Part shown: in pieces, positions 9,361 to 17,925 of the stretch
Numbering within the stretch: position 1 is the first letter of the stretch
Layout: every line of letters begins with the position of its first letter
Made by a program: the position numbers and the translations under genes
Notes under the pieces: generated by a model
Told to the model about the DNA's origin: nothing
The model's input: the letters and a program-made list of their open reading frames with translations, nothing else
Database searches by the model: none
DNA from: Hyphomicrobiales bacterium
GTDB taxonomy: Bacteria > Pseudomonadota > Alphaproteobacteria > Rhizobiales > JAKSCL01
Reading direction: 5' to 3'
Length of the DNA stretch: 32,517 bases
NCBI GenBank assembly: GCA_022360615.1
Contig: JAKSCL010000401.1
Location: forward strand, 1-32,517

Positions 9361-9918
9361 TCAGATCAAACCAAACCGTCTGCGCCGTCCTCCCTCCACG
9401 GAAACAGACAGCCCGGACACCAGGATCGTCACTCTATTTCTTCGTCTCGATTTTAACTCATAGGTCGTGCGCCATTGTGCGGAGCTTATGTCGCGAAAGC
9501 CAGCGACAACGCCCAGATACTCGGCCTCCCTTGTCGTGGGCCGGTCGAGCTCCGTTTGATCGCCCGGCTTCAACTCGATCTCTTGCTTGGCGATGAGATC
9601 GGCGCCAAGCGCTGATGCGTCATCGTCGAGGAGATCGAAATAGTCGACCTGATTAAAGGCACCCACGCCCTTTAACTCATAAACCCGGACGACGACTGGA
9701 GATGGCGTCCCCTCTTCGTTCGGGTTCACCGACGTGTCAGCGAAAACCGTGATGTTCAGCTTGGTTTTCGGCTGTTCCCTGTTGCGGCCGCCACAACCGC
9801 TAACAAACAACGCAGCACTTGCTCCCAACACAAGGCCGCGCCGGTTAAAACGCGCCATCTCATCCGGCTTCCGGGTTTTGTCCGTGTCCGCCGGGCACAC
9901 GGTCTGCGCGTCTGCCAC
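9361..9918 (-). CDS. tssJ: T6SS lipoprotein TssJ (SciN family)
   Basis: Hydrophobic signal with lipobox-like FVSGC, then a TssJ-like domain (SPVVVRVYELKGVGAFNQVDYFDLLDDD). Start may be the internal ATG at 9858 (MARFNRRGLVLG...). Confidence 0.85.
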   Translation of the reverse strand: MADAQTVCPADTDKTRKPDEMARFNRRGLVLGASAALFVSGCGGRNREQPKTKLNITVFADTSVNPNEEGTPSPVVVRVYELKGVGAFNQVDYFDLLDDDASALGADLIAKQEIELKPGDQTELDRPTTREAEYLGVVAGFRDISSAQWRTTYELKSRRRNRVTILVSGLSVSVEGGRRRRFGLI

Positions 9919-9929
9919 TTGATTACTCC

Positions 9930-12083
9930 CTATCGTCCGCCGCGGCTCCGCTCATAGGCGTTCGACACATCGCCCGCGATCACTTCCCGCGTGGTTGCCT
10001 CGATATCTCCAGAAAGGCGTTCATGGGCTTCCACGAAACGCTCCCAGGCCTTGTCTTTGCTCCGACCGAGTAAACCCTTCCCCTCATTCTCAAACATTAT
10101 TGGGTCCAAACGGCTTAACACTCCGGTAATGGCGGACTGCATGCCAGCCATCGCGGCCATTTCATGCTCTTTCATGTTCTGAAAGCCTTCTTGCACCGCT
10201 TTATCGAAAGCCATGAAACCTTCCGTGCGCTTAACCAAGGCATGGTCGAGCACTTCGGTGCCGGACTTAAAGAATTTCAAGGGATTGTTCTCACCCGCCT
10301 GCAAGGTGGTCTGCTCCAGCCGGAACTCGTCCTTTATCATCCGGCGGGCCTGCAAAATGCTCACAAGTCCATCGGCAGTGTCCCTAATGGCCCGGCCCAA
10401 CTCGGTAAGGACCTGCGCCCGGTTTTCAGGTGGAATGAGCGATGGATCGATGCCAAGCCCCCGCCAGAACGCCATAAACGCTCCATCGGGCGATGCGCTG
10501 GCCGTAATAGGTTCACTTGCGGCCGATGAGGGCGCCACGGGCGGCAGCGGCTGGGATCGCGGCGTCGGTGCGGCGCCAGGCCCGCTCGCCGGCGGCATAG
10601 GAGGCAACGGGGGCGCACCCTGTGGACCACCGGCCGGGACAGCGCCAAGCCCCTCCAAAGGCGCGGCTGACGCGCCGGTCGTGCCGGCAGACTGAACCAC
10701 TTGACCGGGTGGGTGCGATGGCTTCAAACGCTCCCGCAAATTGGTGCGGGCACGCATCGCCGTTTGGACATCGGAAGATCTTGTATTCCGCGATCCAGCC
10801 CTCTGGCGAAGCATTGTGATCGGATCAAGCGTCTGGCGCGCGCCAGCGACTTCGGCTTCGGGTGCCGGTTTTCCAGCTTCCAGCGAAAGCGCCACCAGAT
10901 CGGCCATCAGTTCATTGCTGAGTGCCTCGGCGAAATCGGTCTCACCCGTTTCCCCGCTTTTCGACTGCTTCACCCCTGCGGCAGCAGAGGCCGACCGGTC
11001 GGGTGCTCCAGATGCATGTGGGAGTGGCGGCGCTGGAGGCACCGGCGCTGGCTCAATCGGCGGCGGCGGCGGAACATCGAAGGCCGGAGGCATCGGAGGC
11101 TGAGCCGCTGAGACAGGTTGAGGCGGAATGCCCGTATCAGGGCCAGGCTTCGGCTGAAGTGCTGCAACCGGCGGCGCAGGCGGAACCGGTGGCGGTGCAG
11201 GCGGCTGATAAGCTGGCGCGCCGCGGGGTTTCAGAAGATCATCGACGCTGAAATTGTCAGGTAATCCCCGTCCTGCGGGCAGACCTCCCGCCGGATGTTG
11301 CGGCATTGCCGGCGGCGGTGCGGCTGGAGGAGGTGCCGGTTGCATCTCGCCGCGGCCGCTGGAACCAGCCGAAGCGGGGAATGCCGTTGGCGCATCCAAG
11401 CCGGCAAGCGTATCACCGTTGTTTCCTACCGGGTTGGACGCACCGGCTCCGGGGAGGCCGCCGGGACGGTTGGGCATGGGAAACTCAAATCCGCGCCCTG
11501 GCGGCGGTGCTTCAGCGGCAAGCGGGGCTGGCGTCCCGGCAGAATGGGAACCGCGATAATGCTGGGAGGGGTGGCCACCGGAGAGCGCTGAAAGCGGATC
11601 GTTCGGTGACGACTGCCCGGCAGGCGGTGAAAGATCCCCAAATGGATTGCCCGTGCCGGGTTGCGGCGATGGAGCGGGTTGCGGTTGCGGCATCGCCATG
11701 CCGTTTTGCGGCTGCGCCAAGGTGTTGAACGCGGTCGGCTGGGCTATCGCTCTTCCATGCACCTCGGCTGAGACCCTGAAACGGCCGATCAGGATGGTCT
11801 CACCGCCCAGCAATTGCGCGGTTTGATTCCGGCCGAGCGGTACTTCCTCATTATCGATGAAAACACCGTTCGTGCTGGTGTCGGTGATGGAGAAAACCCC
11901 GTTCTGAAAGCGGATGACCGCATGACATCCGGACACGGTTTTCGTCTTATCGGGCAGCACCCAATCATTACCGGCGCTCCGGCCGACCGAACCGCCATTC
12001 TCACTGAACACGAACTGGGACTGCGGTCCCAATTGGGCCGCCTGTTCGCTGATGACCCTTAAGACAAGCTGCACCGGATGCAA
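9930..12083 (-). CDS. fha: T6SS FHA-domain protein (ImpI/TagH/Fha)
   Basis: N-terminal FHA domain (GRSAGNDWVLPDKTKTVSGCHAVIRFQNGVFSITDTSTNGVFID), long Pro/Ala-rich linker, C-terminal TagH-like region (FWRGLGIDPSLIPPENRAQVLTELGRAIRDTADGLVSILQARRMIKDEFRLEQTTLQAGENNPLKF). Confidence 0.93.
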   Translation of the reverse strand: MHPVQLVLRVISEQAAQLGPQSQFVFSENGGSVGRSAGNDWVLPDKTKTVSGCHAVIRFQNGVFSITDTSTNGVFIDNEEVPLGRNQTAQLLGGETILIGRFRVSAEVHGRAIAQPTAFNTLAQPQNGMAMPQPQPAPSPQPGTGNPFGDLSPPAGQSSPNDPLSALSGGHPSQHYRGSHSAGTPAPLAAEAPPPGRGFEFPMPNRPGGLPGAGASNPVGNNGDTLAGLDAPTAFPASAGSSGRGEMQPAPPPAAPPPAMPQHPAGGLPAGRGLPDNFSVDDLLKPRGAPAYQPPAPPPVPPAPPVAALQPKPGPDTGIPPQPVSAAQPPMPPAFDVPPPPPIEPAPVPPAPPLPHASGAPDRSASAAAGVKQSKSGETGETDFAEALSNELMADLVALSLEAGKPAPEAEVAGARQTLDPITMLRQRAGSRNTRSSDVQTAMRARTNLRERLKPSHPPGQVVQSAGTTGASAAPLEGLGAVPAGGPQGAPPLPPMPPASGPGAAPTPRSQPLPPVAPSSAASEPITASASPDGAFMAFWRGLGIDPSLIPPENRAQVLTELGRAIRDTADGLVSILQARRMIKDEFRLEQTTLQAGENNPLKFFKSGTEVLDHALVKRTEGFMAFDKAVQEGFQNMKEHEMAAMAGMQSAITGVLSRLDPIMFENEGKGLLGRSKDKAWERFVEAHERLSGDIEATTREVIAGDVSNAYERSRGGR

Positions 12084-12103
12084 CCTCCTACGCCATTCGA
12101 GCC

Positions 12104-12382
12104 CTATGCCCGTCGACCAGGCACTCCGGCATCGCGCATGACTCTCAATTCGCGGGGTGGGATGCCCCCGTCTGCAAGGGAAAAACCGATCAGCCCCGAT
12201 TCCCCCGCTTGCCGCCGTGTATATTGATAAACCACTGTGACCGCCTCACGAAAGTCTTTCGCAACGAAAGTCATTTCATCACGAGACGTGCCGCTCTTTG
12301 GTTCCCACGGAAAGAGCCCAGGCCAATTCCAGCAAGGAACACTTGCCCGGCTTTCTTGCCGCTCAATGGCCATAAGCGTCAA
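12104..12382 (-). CDS. Small ORF between tssG and the FHA gene, function unknown
   Basis: 92 aa ORF. TTG start overlaps the tssG stop (TTGA at 12382-12379); an in-frame ATG lies at 12373. Stop is about 20 nt before the FHA start, so it fits the operon spacing. Confidence 0.55.
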   Translation of the reverse strand: MTLMAIERQESRASVPCWNWPGLFPWEPKSGTSRDEMTFVAKDFREAVTVVYQYTRRQAGESGLIGFSLADGGIPPRELRVMRDAGVPGRRA

Positions 12383-13389
12383 TCCCGATACCCGGACCAG
12401 GGCGCAAGATCGGCTTCATGCGACTTGCCTGACACAGGGTCGGTCCAGATGTTCCAGCCGAGCCGGCCTTCGCCGAGTTTCCAGGGTCGCGCCTCATCTT
12501 GTATCAAGCTGATGCGCAAATCCCACTCAAGCGGCTCGCGCAGTGCCAGCGCAATCAGATCGATAAGCGTTTGGTGTTCCGGTTTAACCGGCAAAAAAGC
12601 AGCCAATTCGTCCCTGGTAACCGGCCCGATCTTCAGCCGGAACCGCCCCGTCACATCGGGCACCGTGTCGCCGAGCACGAAACTGTCCCCAAGGACCCCG
12701 GAGGCTTCGCCAAGCCTGAGCTTATCGTCATCGGAGATCGTCACATTGCGTTCGACGAACTCCTCAATCTCGCAAGGCACTTTGAAATAGTGGGTAACAA
12801 GTCCCGCAACGATGCTTGCGGAACGGCTGTAAAGACTGAGAAGTCCTGCTTGCGGAAGGATCGTGGCGCGCCGAAGCTGGCGCGGCGAGGGTTTTGCTAC
12901 CGGCTGAAGCCCGATGAGCGAGAAGACACGTTGCGAGATCGGGTCGCCCGCGCCCTTTTGATAGCGCTCGTGATGCCGGTACTTCCGCCAGATCGAGTGC
13001 GAAAGCATGACCAGGCGGTGGTTGAAAAAGTCGAAAAAATCCTCAAGCGGATTCTCAGCGACATCAGATTGGACAATACGTTCTGTGTAGTGCGGTGGAA
13101 GCGGCGACGACGGTCCGTAAAGCCCCAGAAAGTTAACGCGCAGATCAAGTCTTGTGGGGCCGTCCGGCGCCAAATCGATCTGTGCAATGTCAGCCAAGCC
13201 GAAGCTTAACGAGCGCGCCGCGCGGAAGCGGATCACCTCATCATGCGGATCGATCGTGCGTGCATTTGAACCGATCTGCTGGAAACGCTTTTCGAGCAAG
13301 AGCACAAACTGGTGAAAGGTCGGCTCGCGTTCCTTAGCCCATTCGACGAGTTCTAGAATGGATTCACGGCTCCAATTCTGGGCGTCCAT
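12379..13389 (-). CDS. tssG: T6SS baseplate protein TssG (ImpH)
   Basis: 336 aa with TssG-like segments (FRAARSLSFGLADI, NFLGLYGPSSPLPPHYTE, FFDFFNHRLVMLSHSIWRKYR); 37-nt overlap with tssF. Confidence 0.95.
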   Translation of the reverse strand: MDAQNWSRESILELVEWAKEREPTFHQFVLLLEKRFQQIGSNARTIDPHDEVIRFRAARSLSFGLADIAQIDLAPDGPTRLDLRVNFLGLYGPSSPLPPHYTERIVQSDVAENPLEDFFDFFNHRLVMLSHSIWRKYRHHERYQKGAGDPISQRVFSLIGLQPVAKPSPRQLRRATILPQAGLLSLYSRSASIVAGLVTHYFKVPCEIEEFVERNVTISDDDKLRLGEASGVLGDSFVLGDTVPDVTGRFRLKIGPVTRDELAAFLPVKPEHQTLIDLIALALREPLEWDLRISLIQDEARPWKLGEGRLGWNIWTDPVSGKSHEADLAPWSGYRD

Positions 13390-15101
13390 CTATAACTTGC
13401 CTTTGTGTCTTTACCGGTGATCGCAAATTGATGAAGGCTATTAATGCTCGCATAGGCAGTGAAATAGGCATTCAAGACAGCGCCAAGCAGAAACATCTCG
13501 CCTTCGCCGCCAACCTTCGCCTCCTCGACGGTCAGTGTAAGACGGCGCGCGCGCACCGGCCGTCCCTTGACAAGAATGTCGACAGTGCCCATGCGGAAAT
13601 CGGAAAAGCCCTCAAGCAACAAGGACAAGCGCTGGCGGGCCTGAGCGTTCCGCAACGCCGCGAAATCATAGGCAGCGATCACGGTTCGGAGTGCATCGAC
13701 ATCGACGATTGAGCCGAAATTACGCGCAAGATTGGCGATCAACCGCCACATCACGGCATCGTGGATCGGCGGCGGCACTTCAGCGGAGACACCTGAAACA
13801 TTCGAGAAAACCACCGAACCGGGACTTGAGGCCGTGGGCCGGTTGATCCCGCCGACGGGGATTTGTTCGGCAAGCTGACCATTGGAGCAGGTGAGCCCAA
13901 TGGAAATCGTTTCCGTCTCAGGAACGCCAACCTTGTCGTTCTGGTCGATGAAGGTGATGAAATGGTCGACCCCGCGCCCGATAACCGCGTTGCGCAGCCG
14001 GATCCGGTAATAAAGGTCAACCTGGTCATCGCCAGGCAAATCGTGCGCAAAGGATTCAAACGCGGAATACGGCACGCGGGCGCCGCGCCCCTGGACGAAA
14101 CCGACCACGGAATTGACGGAGTGAATGGAGTACCCCGGTCCGCCGGTCGGCTTGATGCGGTACTCGCTGCGTGCATGATCGACGGTCAAAGGGTGCGCTG
14201 TGTGCTCAAAGAGGTTCACGGCCGGCGTCGCATTCACGGTGAACATGCGCTCCGAAACCCTCACCTGATCGGGCAGCGGGCGCGAGAATCCGAAGGTAAT
14301 CGTGAAGGTCCGCGCATCGGACCGGGCAAGCTGACCAAGCCGGGCAAGCTCGACAAACATGAACTTCTTTGGAAAAGCGAGGTATTCCTGAAGAATCCGG
14401 AAACCGGAGAAAGCGTTTGAAGGATAAGGCAGAACGGCATCCTTATCCTCAAGGCCAAGCGGCTTCAGGTCGCCAGGCCGCACCGAAAACGCCTTGCCGC
14501 CAGCCGGTTCAATCTGCACTTCGCGCATATGGCGCTGCATCCAAAGATAAAGCGTGCGTCCAACCAGCGGCTCACGGTCCACGTTAAAGAAAAGCCGCAA
14601 AGGGTTGGCCGCAAACCCGCCCAAACCGCAATTGTCATTCAACTTGAAGGAGAGCCGCAACTGGGCCGAGGTGGCCTGGTTATCAAGCGCCGCCTTTGTC
14701 ACCTTCACCGGCAGGACATGAACGTCATAGGAGGTGGAAAAACGGCATGGGGTACCGTTGACGGGCTGCGATTCCAAAATCGTGCCTCTCGGCACGGAGA
14801 CAACGTCGTCGGAGGCGTTGGCTGCCATATCGAAACCGATAATCGTCATCGGCGGGACCGGCCTCAAATAATGCGGCCAGAGGAGTCGGATGAGGCCATG
14901 GGCAAGTTCGGGCAACTCGTTTTCAAGCTGGGCGCGCAAACGGCCAGTCAAGAAAGCGAAACCCTCAAGAAGGCGCTCAACATCGGGATCGGCGGCATCC
15001 CGCGATAATGAACCCGCAAGCTTTGGATTCTCGCGCGCAAAAAGGTCGCCCATCTCCCGCAGATAAGAGAGTTCGTCCTCGTAATACTCGTTAATGGCCA
15101 C
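13353..15101 (-). CDS. tssF: T6SS baseplate protein TssF (ImpG)
   Basis: N-terminal YYEDELSYLREMGDLFARENPKLAGSLSRDAADPDVERLLEGFAFLTGRLRAQLE signature; 582 aa. Confidence 0.96.
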   Translation of the reverse strand: MAINEYYEDELSYLREMGDLFARENPKLAGSLSRDAADPDVERLLEGFAFLTGRLRAQLENELPELAHGLIRLLWPHYLRPVPPMTIIGFDMAANASDDVVSVPRGTILESQPVNGTPCRFSTSYDVHVLPVKVTKAALDNQATSAQLRLSFKLNDNCGLGGFAANPLRLFFNVDREPLVGRTLYLWMQRHMREVQIEPAGGKAFSVRPGDLKPLGLEDKDAVLPYPSNAFSGFRILQEYLAFPKKFMFVELARLGQLARSDARTFTITFGFSRPLPDQVRVSERMFTVNATPAVNLFEHTAHPLTVDHARSEYRIKPTGGPGYSIHSVNSVVGFVQGRGARVPYSAFESFAHDLPGDDQVDLYYRIRLRNAVIGRGVDHFITFIDQNDKVGVPETETISIGLTCSNGQLAEQIPVGGINRPTASSPGSVVFSNVSGVSAEVPPPIHDAVMWRLIANLARNFGSIVDVDALRTVIAAYDFAALRNAQARQRLSLLLEGFSDFRMGTVDILVKGRPVRARRLTLTVEEAKVGGEGEMFLLGAVLNAYFTAYASINSLHQFAITGKDTKASYRWTPRIGAVNPF

Positions 15102-15126
15102 CGCTTCCTCTTCCTTTTGGAGACGC

Positions 15127-15543
15127 TCAACTGCGGATGCGGACGCGGCCCGTATCGCTTAAGACGGTTTCAAACGAAATCTTTTCCGACACATGCTCGC
15201 TTTTGACCGTCGCAGTAATCCGGAAATTCACATTCAGCGGATTATCGGGGTCGGGCACGTGGCGGACCACGACCCCGGTCAGGCGCGGCTCGAACTTTTC
15301 AATCTGATATTTCACGGAGCGGATGACCGGATTAATCGCGTTGTTGAAATCGGTCACGAGGCCGTTCAAATCCGGCATGCCGTAGTCCTGCCGGATTTCG
15401 CAGCAGCCCTCGCGCGAATTCAGGATGCGCCTGAGATTGTCGATGATGTTCTCAAGCAGCATGGACTGGTCGGTATCGCCCGCAACGGCCGGCATGTTTT
15501 CAGTCGCGTTCTCTATCCGGTCGAAAAGGCATAACTCACGCAC
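15127..15543 (-). CDS. tssE: T6SS baseplate protein TssE (gp25-like/ImpF)
   Basis: 138 aa gp25-like: ENIIDNLRRILNSREGCCEIRQDYGMPDLNGL...FEPRLTGVVV. Confidence 0.93.
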   Translation of the reverse strand: MRELCLFDRIENATENMPAVAGDTDQSMLLENIIDNLRRILNSREGCCEIRQDYGMPDLNGLVTDFNNAINPVIRSVKYQIEKFEPRLTGVVVRHVPDPDNPLNVNFRITATVKSEHVSEKISFETVLSDTGRVRIRS

Positions 15544-15619
15544 AACTCACCCTCTTTGAGACCTCTCAACCCATTGCCGCTCAACGCCCGAAGCGCCGAT
15601 ATCAAAACGCGAACAGGCA

Positions 15620-15648
15620 GGGATGGCGGACCTTTCGCCTGCCATCCC
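15620..15648 (-). promoter_or_regulatory. Intercistronic hairpin just downstream of tssC (8-bp perfect stem)
   Basis: Inverted repeat GGGATGGC (15620-15627) / GCCATCCC (15641-15648), 13-nt loop, about 11 nt after the tssC stop, in the tssC-tssE gap. Confidence 0.5.
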
Positions 15649-15659
15649 CGATCTCCAAG

Positions 15660-17141
15660 CTACGACTTGTCCAGCTTGCCCTTGAGCGACAATGTGAAGT
15701 CGGCACCCATATATTTGAAGTGTGGCTGGATCGCCATGGAGACGCGATACCAGCCGGCCTCACCCTCGACGTCCTCGACCGTGATTTCCGCCTTTTTGAG
15801 CGGACGGCGCGAACGCACTTCCGCGGATGGGTTTTCCTGGTCCGACACATACTGCCGAAGCCAGTTGTTCAATTCGGTTTCCAATTCGCCGCGATTCTTC
15901 CAGGAGCCGATATTCTCGCGCTGCAGCACTTTGATGTAGTGCGCCAGACGGTTGATGATGAACATGTAGGGAAGTTGCGTGCCAAGCCGGTAGTTGAGTT
16001 CGGCATCCTTGCCCTCAGCCGTATTGCCGAAGAATTTCGGCTTCTGGACTGAGTTCGCAGAAAAGAACGCCGCATTGTCGGAGCCCTTGCGCATGGTGAG
16101 CGCAATGAAACCCTGCTCGGCAAGTTCGAATTCCCGGCGGTCGGACACCAGAACCTCGGTGGGGATTTTTGACTGCAGCTGCCCCATCGCCTCGAAGGTG
16201 TGGACTGGAAGGTCCTCGACAGCGCCGCCGGACTGCGGGCCGATGATGTTCGGGCACCAGCGGAACTTCGCAAAGGAGTCCGTCAACCGCGTGGCGAATG
16301 CATAGGCCGCGTTGCCCCAGAGATAGTTGTCGGTCTTGCCCTCGGATTCTTCCTCATAGTTGAAGGATTTCACCGGAACCGTATCGGGGCCGTAGGGCAG
16401 GCGCAGCATGAAGCGTGGCATGGTCAGACCCACATAGCGCGAGTCCTCCGATTCGCGGAACGAATTCCACTTGGCGTATTTCGGACCTTCGAAAATCGAT
16501 TCCAAATCCTTCAGGTTTGGAATTTCCTCGTATTTTTCGACGCCGAACATTTGCGGTCCCGCGGCTGCGACAAACGGCGCGTGCGCCATCGCGCCGACGC
16601 TCGCGGCATATTGCAGAAGCTTGACGTCCTGGGCGCCCGGGCCGAAATCGTAGTTGGACACGATCGCCCCGATCGGCTGGCCGCCGAACTGGCCGTATTC
16701 GGCGGTGTAGACGTGCTTGTAGAGGCCCGATTGGACCACTTCCGGGCTATCCTCGAAGTCCTCCAGAAGCGCTTCTTTCGAGACGTTCAGCATCTCGATC
16801 TTGATGTTCTGGCGGAAATCGGTGTTGTCGATCACATATTTGAGTCCACGCCAGGAGGACTCGAGTTTCTGGAAGCTCTCGTCATGCATGATTGCGTCAA
16901 GCTGCGAGGAAAGCTTCTGGTCGATGGCCACGATCATCTGATCGACGGCGTCATTCGAAACTTTCTCGCCCTGCCGCGACGGCTTGACCAATTCGGCGAT
17001 AAAGGCTGCGACACCCTTCTTGGCGACATCATAGCCTTCATCGGATGGCGTCAGGCGGGTCTCTTGAAGGATTTCATCGAGAAGGGAAACCTCGGCAGTT
17101 TCCGCCGCGCCGCTTTCTTGCTGGAGTTCGGTCTCAGACAT
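15660..17141 (-). CDS. tssC: T6SS contractile sheath large subunit TssC (ImpC/VipB)
   Basis: 493 aa, classic TssC sequence (LESSWRGLKYVIDNTDF, EYGQFGGQPIGAIVSNYDFGP, PRFMLRLPYG). Confidence 0.98.
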   Translation of the reverse strand: MSETELQQESGAAETAEVSLLDEILQETRLTPSDEGYDVAKKGVAAFIAELVKPSRQGEKVSNDAVDQMIVAIDQKLSSQLDAIMHDESFQKLESSWRGLKYVIDNTDFRQNIKIEMLNVSKEALLEDFEDSPEVVQSGLYKHVYTAEYGQFGGQPIGAIVSNYDFGPGAQDVKLLQYAASVGAMAHAPFVAAAGPQMFGVEKYEEIPNLKDLESIFEGPKYAKWNSFRESEDSRYVGLTMPRFMLRLPYGPDTVPVKSFNYEEESEGKTDNYLWGNAAYAFATRLTDSFAKFRWCPNIIGPQSGGAVEDLPVHTFEAMGQLQSKIPTEVLVSDRREFELAEQGFIALTMRKGSDNAAFFSANSVQKPKFFGNTAEGKDAELNYRLGTQLPYMFIINRLAHYIKVLQRENIGSWKNRGELETELNNWLRQYVSDQENPSAEVRSRRPLKKAEITVEDVEGEAGWYRVSMAIQPHFKYMGADFTLSLKGKLDKS

Positions 17142-17329
17142 TGCCTACCTCATTGTCCGCCATGTCCCCATGATACCCCCCTTTTCCGGCGAGACTTCAC
17201 CGCCCTACGCTACCGTTTCGGCTTCAAACGCCTGCTGTTTGCGGGTGTACCGGGAACTCTGCTGGCCGCGGGCGCGGCCCATTTGAACCTGGCGGACCAT
17301 TTCACCGGCCCGCCCATTTCTCATGATTC

Positions 17330-17857
17330 TTACGGCTTGTCCTCGCCGCCCTCATCCTTGCCGTCGCCCGACGACTTCGTTAGCTCGGCAAGCAATTTCT
17401 CGCGCGCACCTTCATCATCAAGTACGCCCTGGATGGCTTTGCGGAAGGCTGGCATATTGCCCATTGGGCCTTTCAGTGCGACCAGCGCTTCACGCAGCTC
17501 GGTCAGCTTGCGCAGTTCAGGGACCTGCGACACCACGGCCTCGGGCTCGAAATCCTTCAACGACTGGAATTTCAGGCTCGCGGTCAGCTTATCGTCGGGA
17601 TCAGCGTTTTCGTCGAGCTTGTTCTCAACGCCCACATCAAGCGACAGATCATGGCTCTTCAGAACGTCGTTGAAATTGTCCTTGTTGATATTGACGAGCT
17701 CGCGGTCTTCGAGCGGCGTATCATCCGGTTTGCCTGTGTAATCACCGACCATCAGCATTTTCAGCGGAAGCTCGACTTCTTCCTTTGCATTGCCGGTGGC
17801 CGGCTTATAGCGAATATTGACACGCTCCTTCGGCGCGACCGATGATTCCTTGGCCAT
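17330..17857 (-). CDS. tssB: T6SS contractile sheath small subunit TssB (ImpB/VipA)
   Basis: 175 aa, TssB motifs (RVNIRYKPATGNAKEEVELPLKMLMVGDYTG, FNDVLKSHDLSL, LKFQSLKDFEPEAV). Confidence 0.97.
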   Translation of the reverse strand: MAKESSVAPKERVNIRYKPATGNAKEEVELPLKMLMVGDYTGKPDDTPLEDRELVNINKDNFNDVLKSHDLSLDVGVENKLDENADPDDKLTASLKFQSLKDFEPEAVVSQVPELRKLTELREALVALKGPMGNMPAFRKAIQGVLDDEGAREKLLAELTKSSGDGKDEGGEDKP

Positions 17858-17925
17858 TATGTTGCCCCTCTCTCATGTTTTGCGCGGATCTCATCTTGAA
17901 AACTTTTCAAAGGCTGGCCCGCGCT

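Noticed and set aside
16200-17741. 513-aa plus-strand ORF antisense to tssC/tssB
   Set aside because: Lies opposite clearly conserved TssC/TssB coding sequence; long antisense ORFs are expected in GC-rich genes, and the translation shows no recognisable domain.
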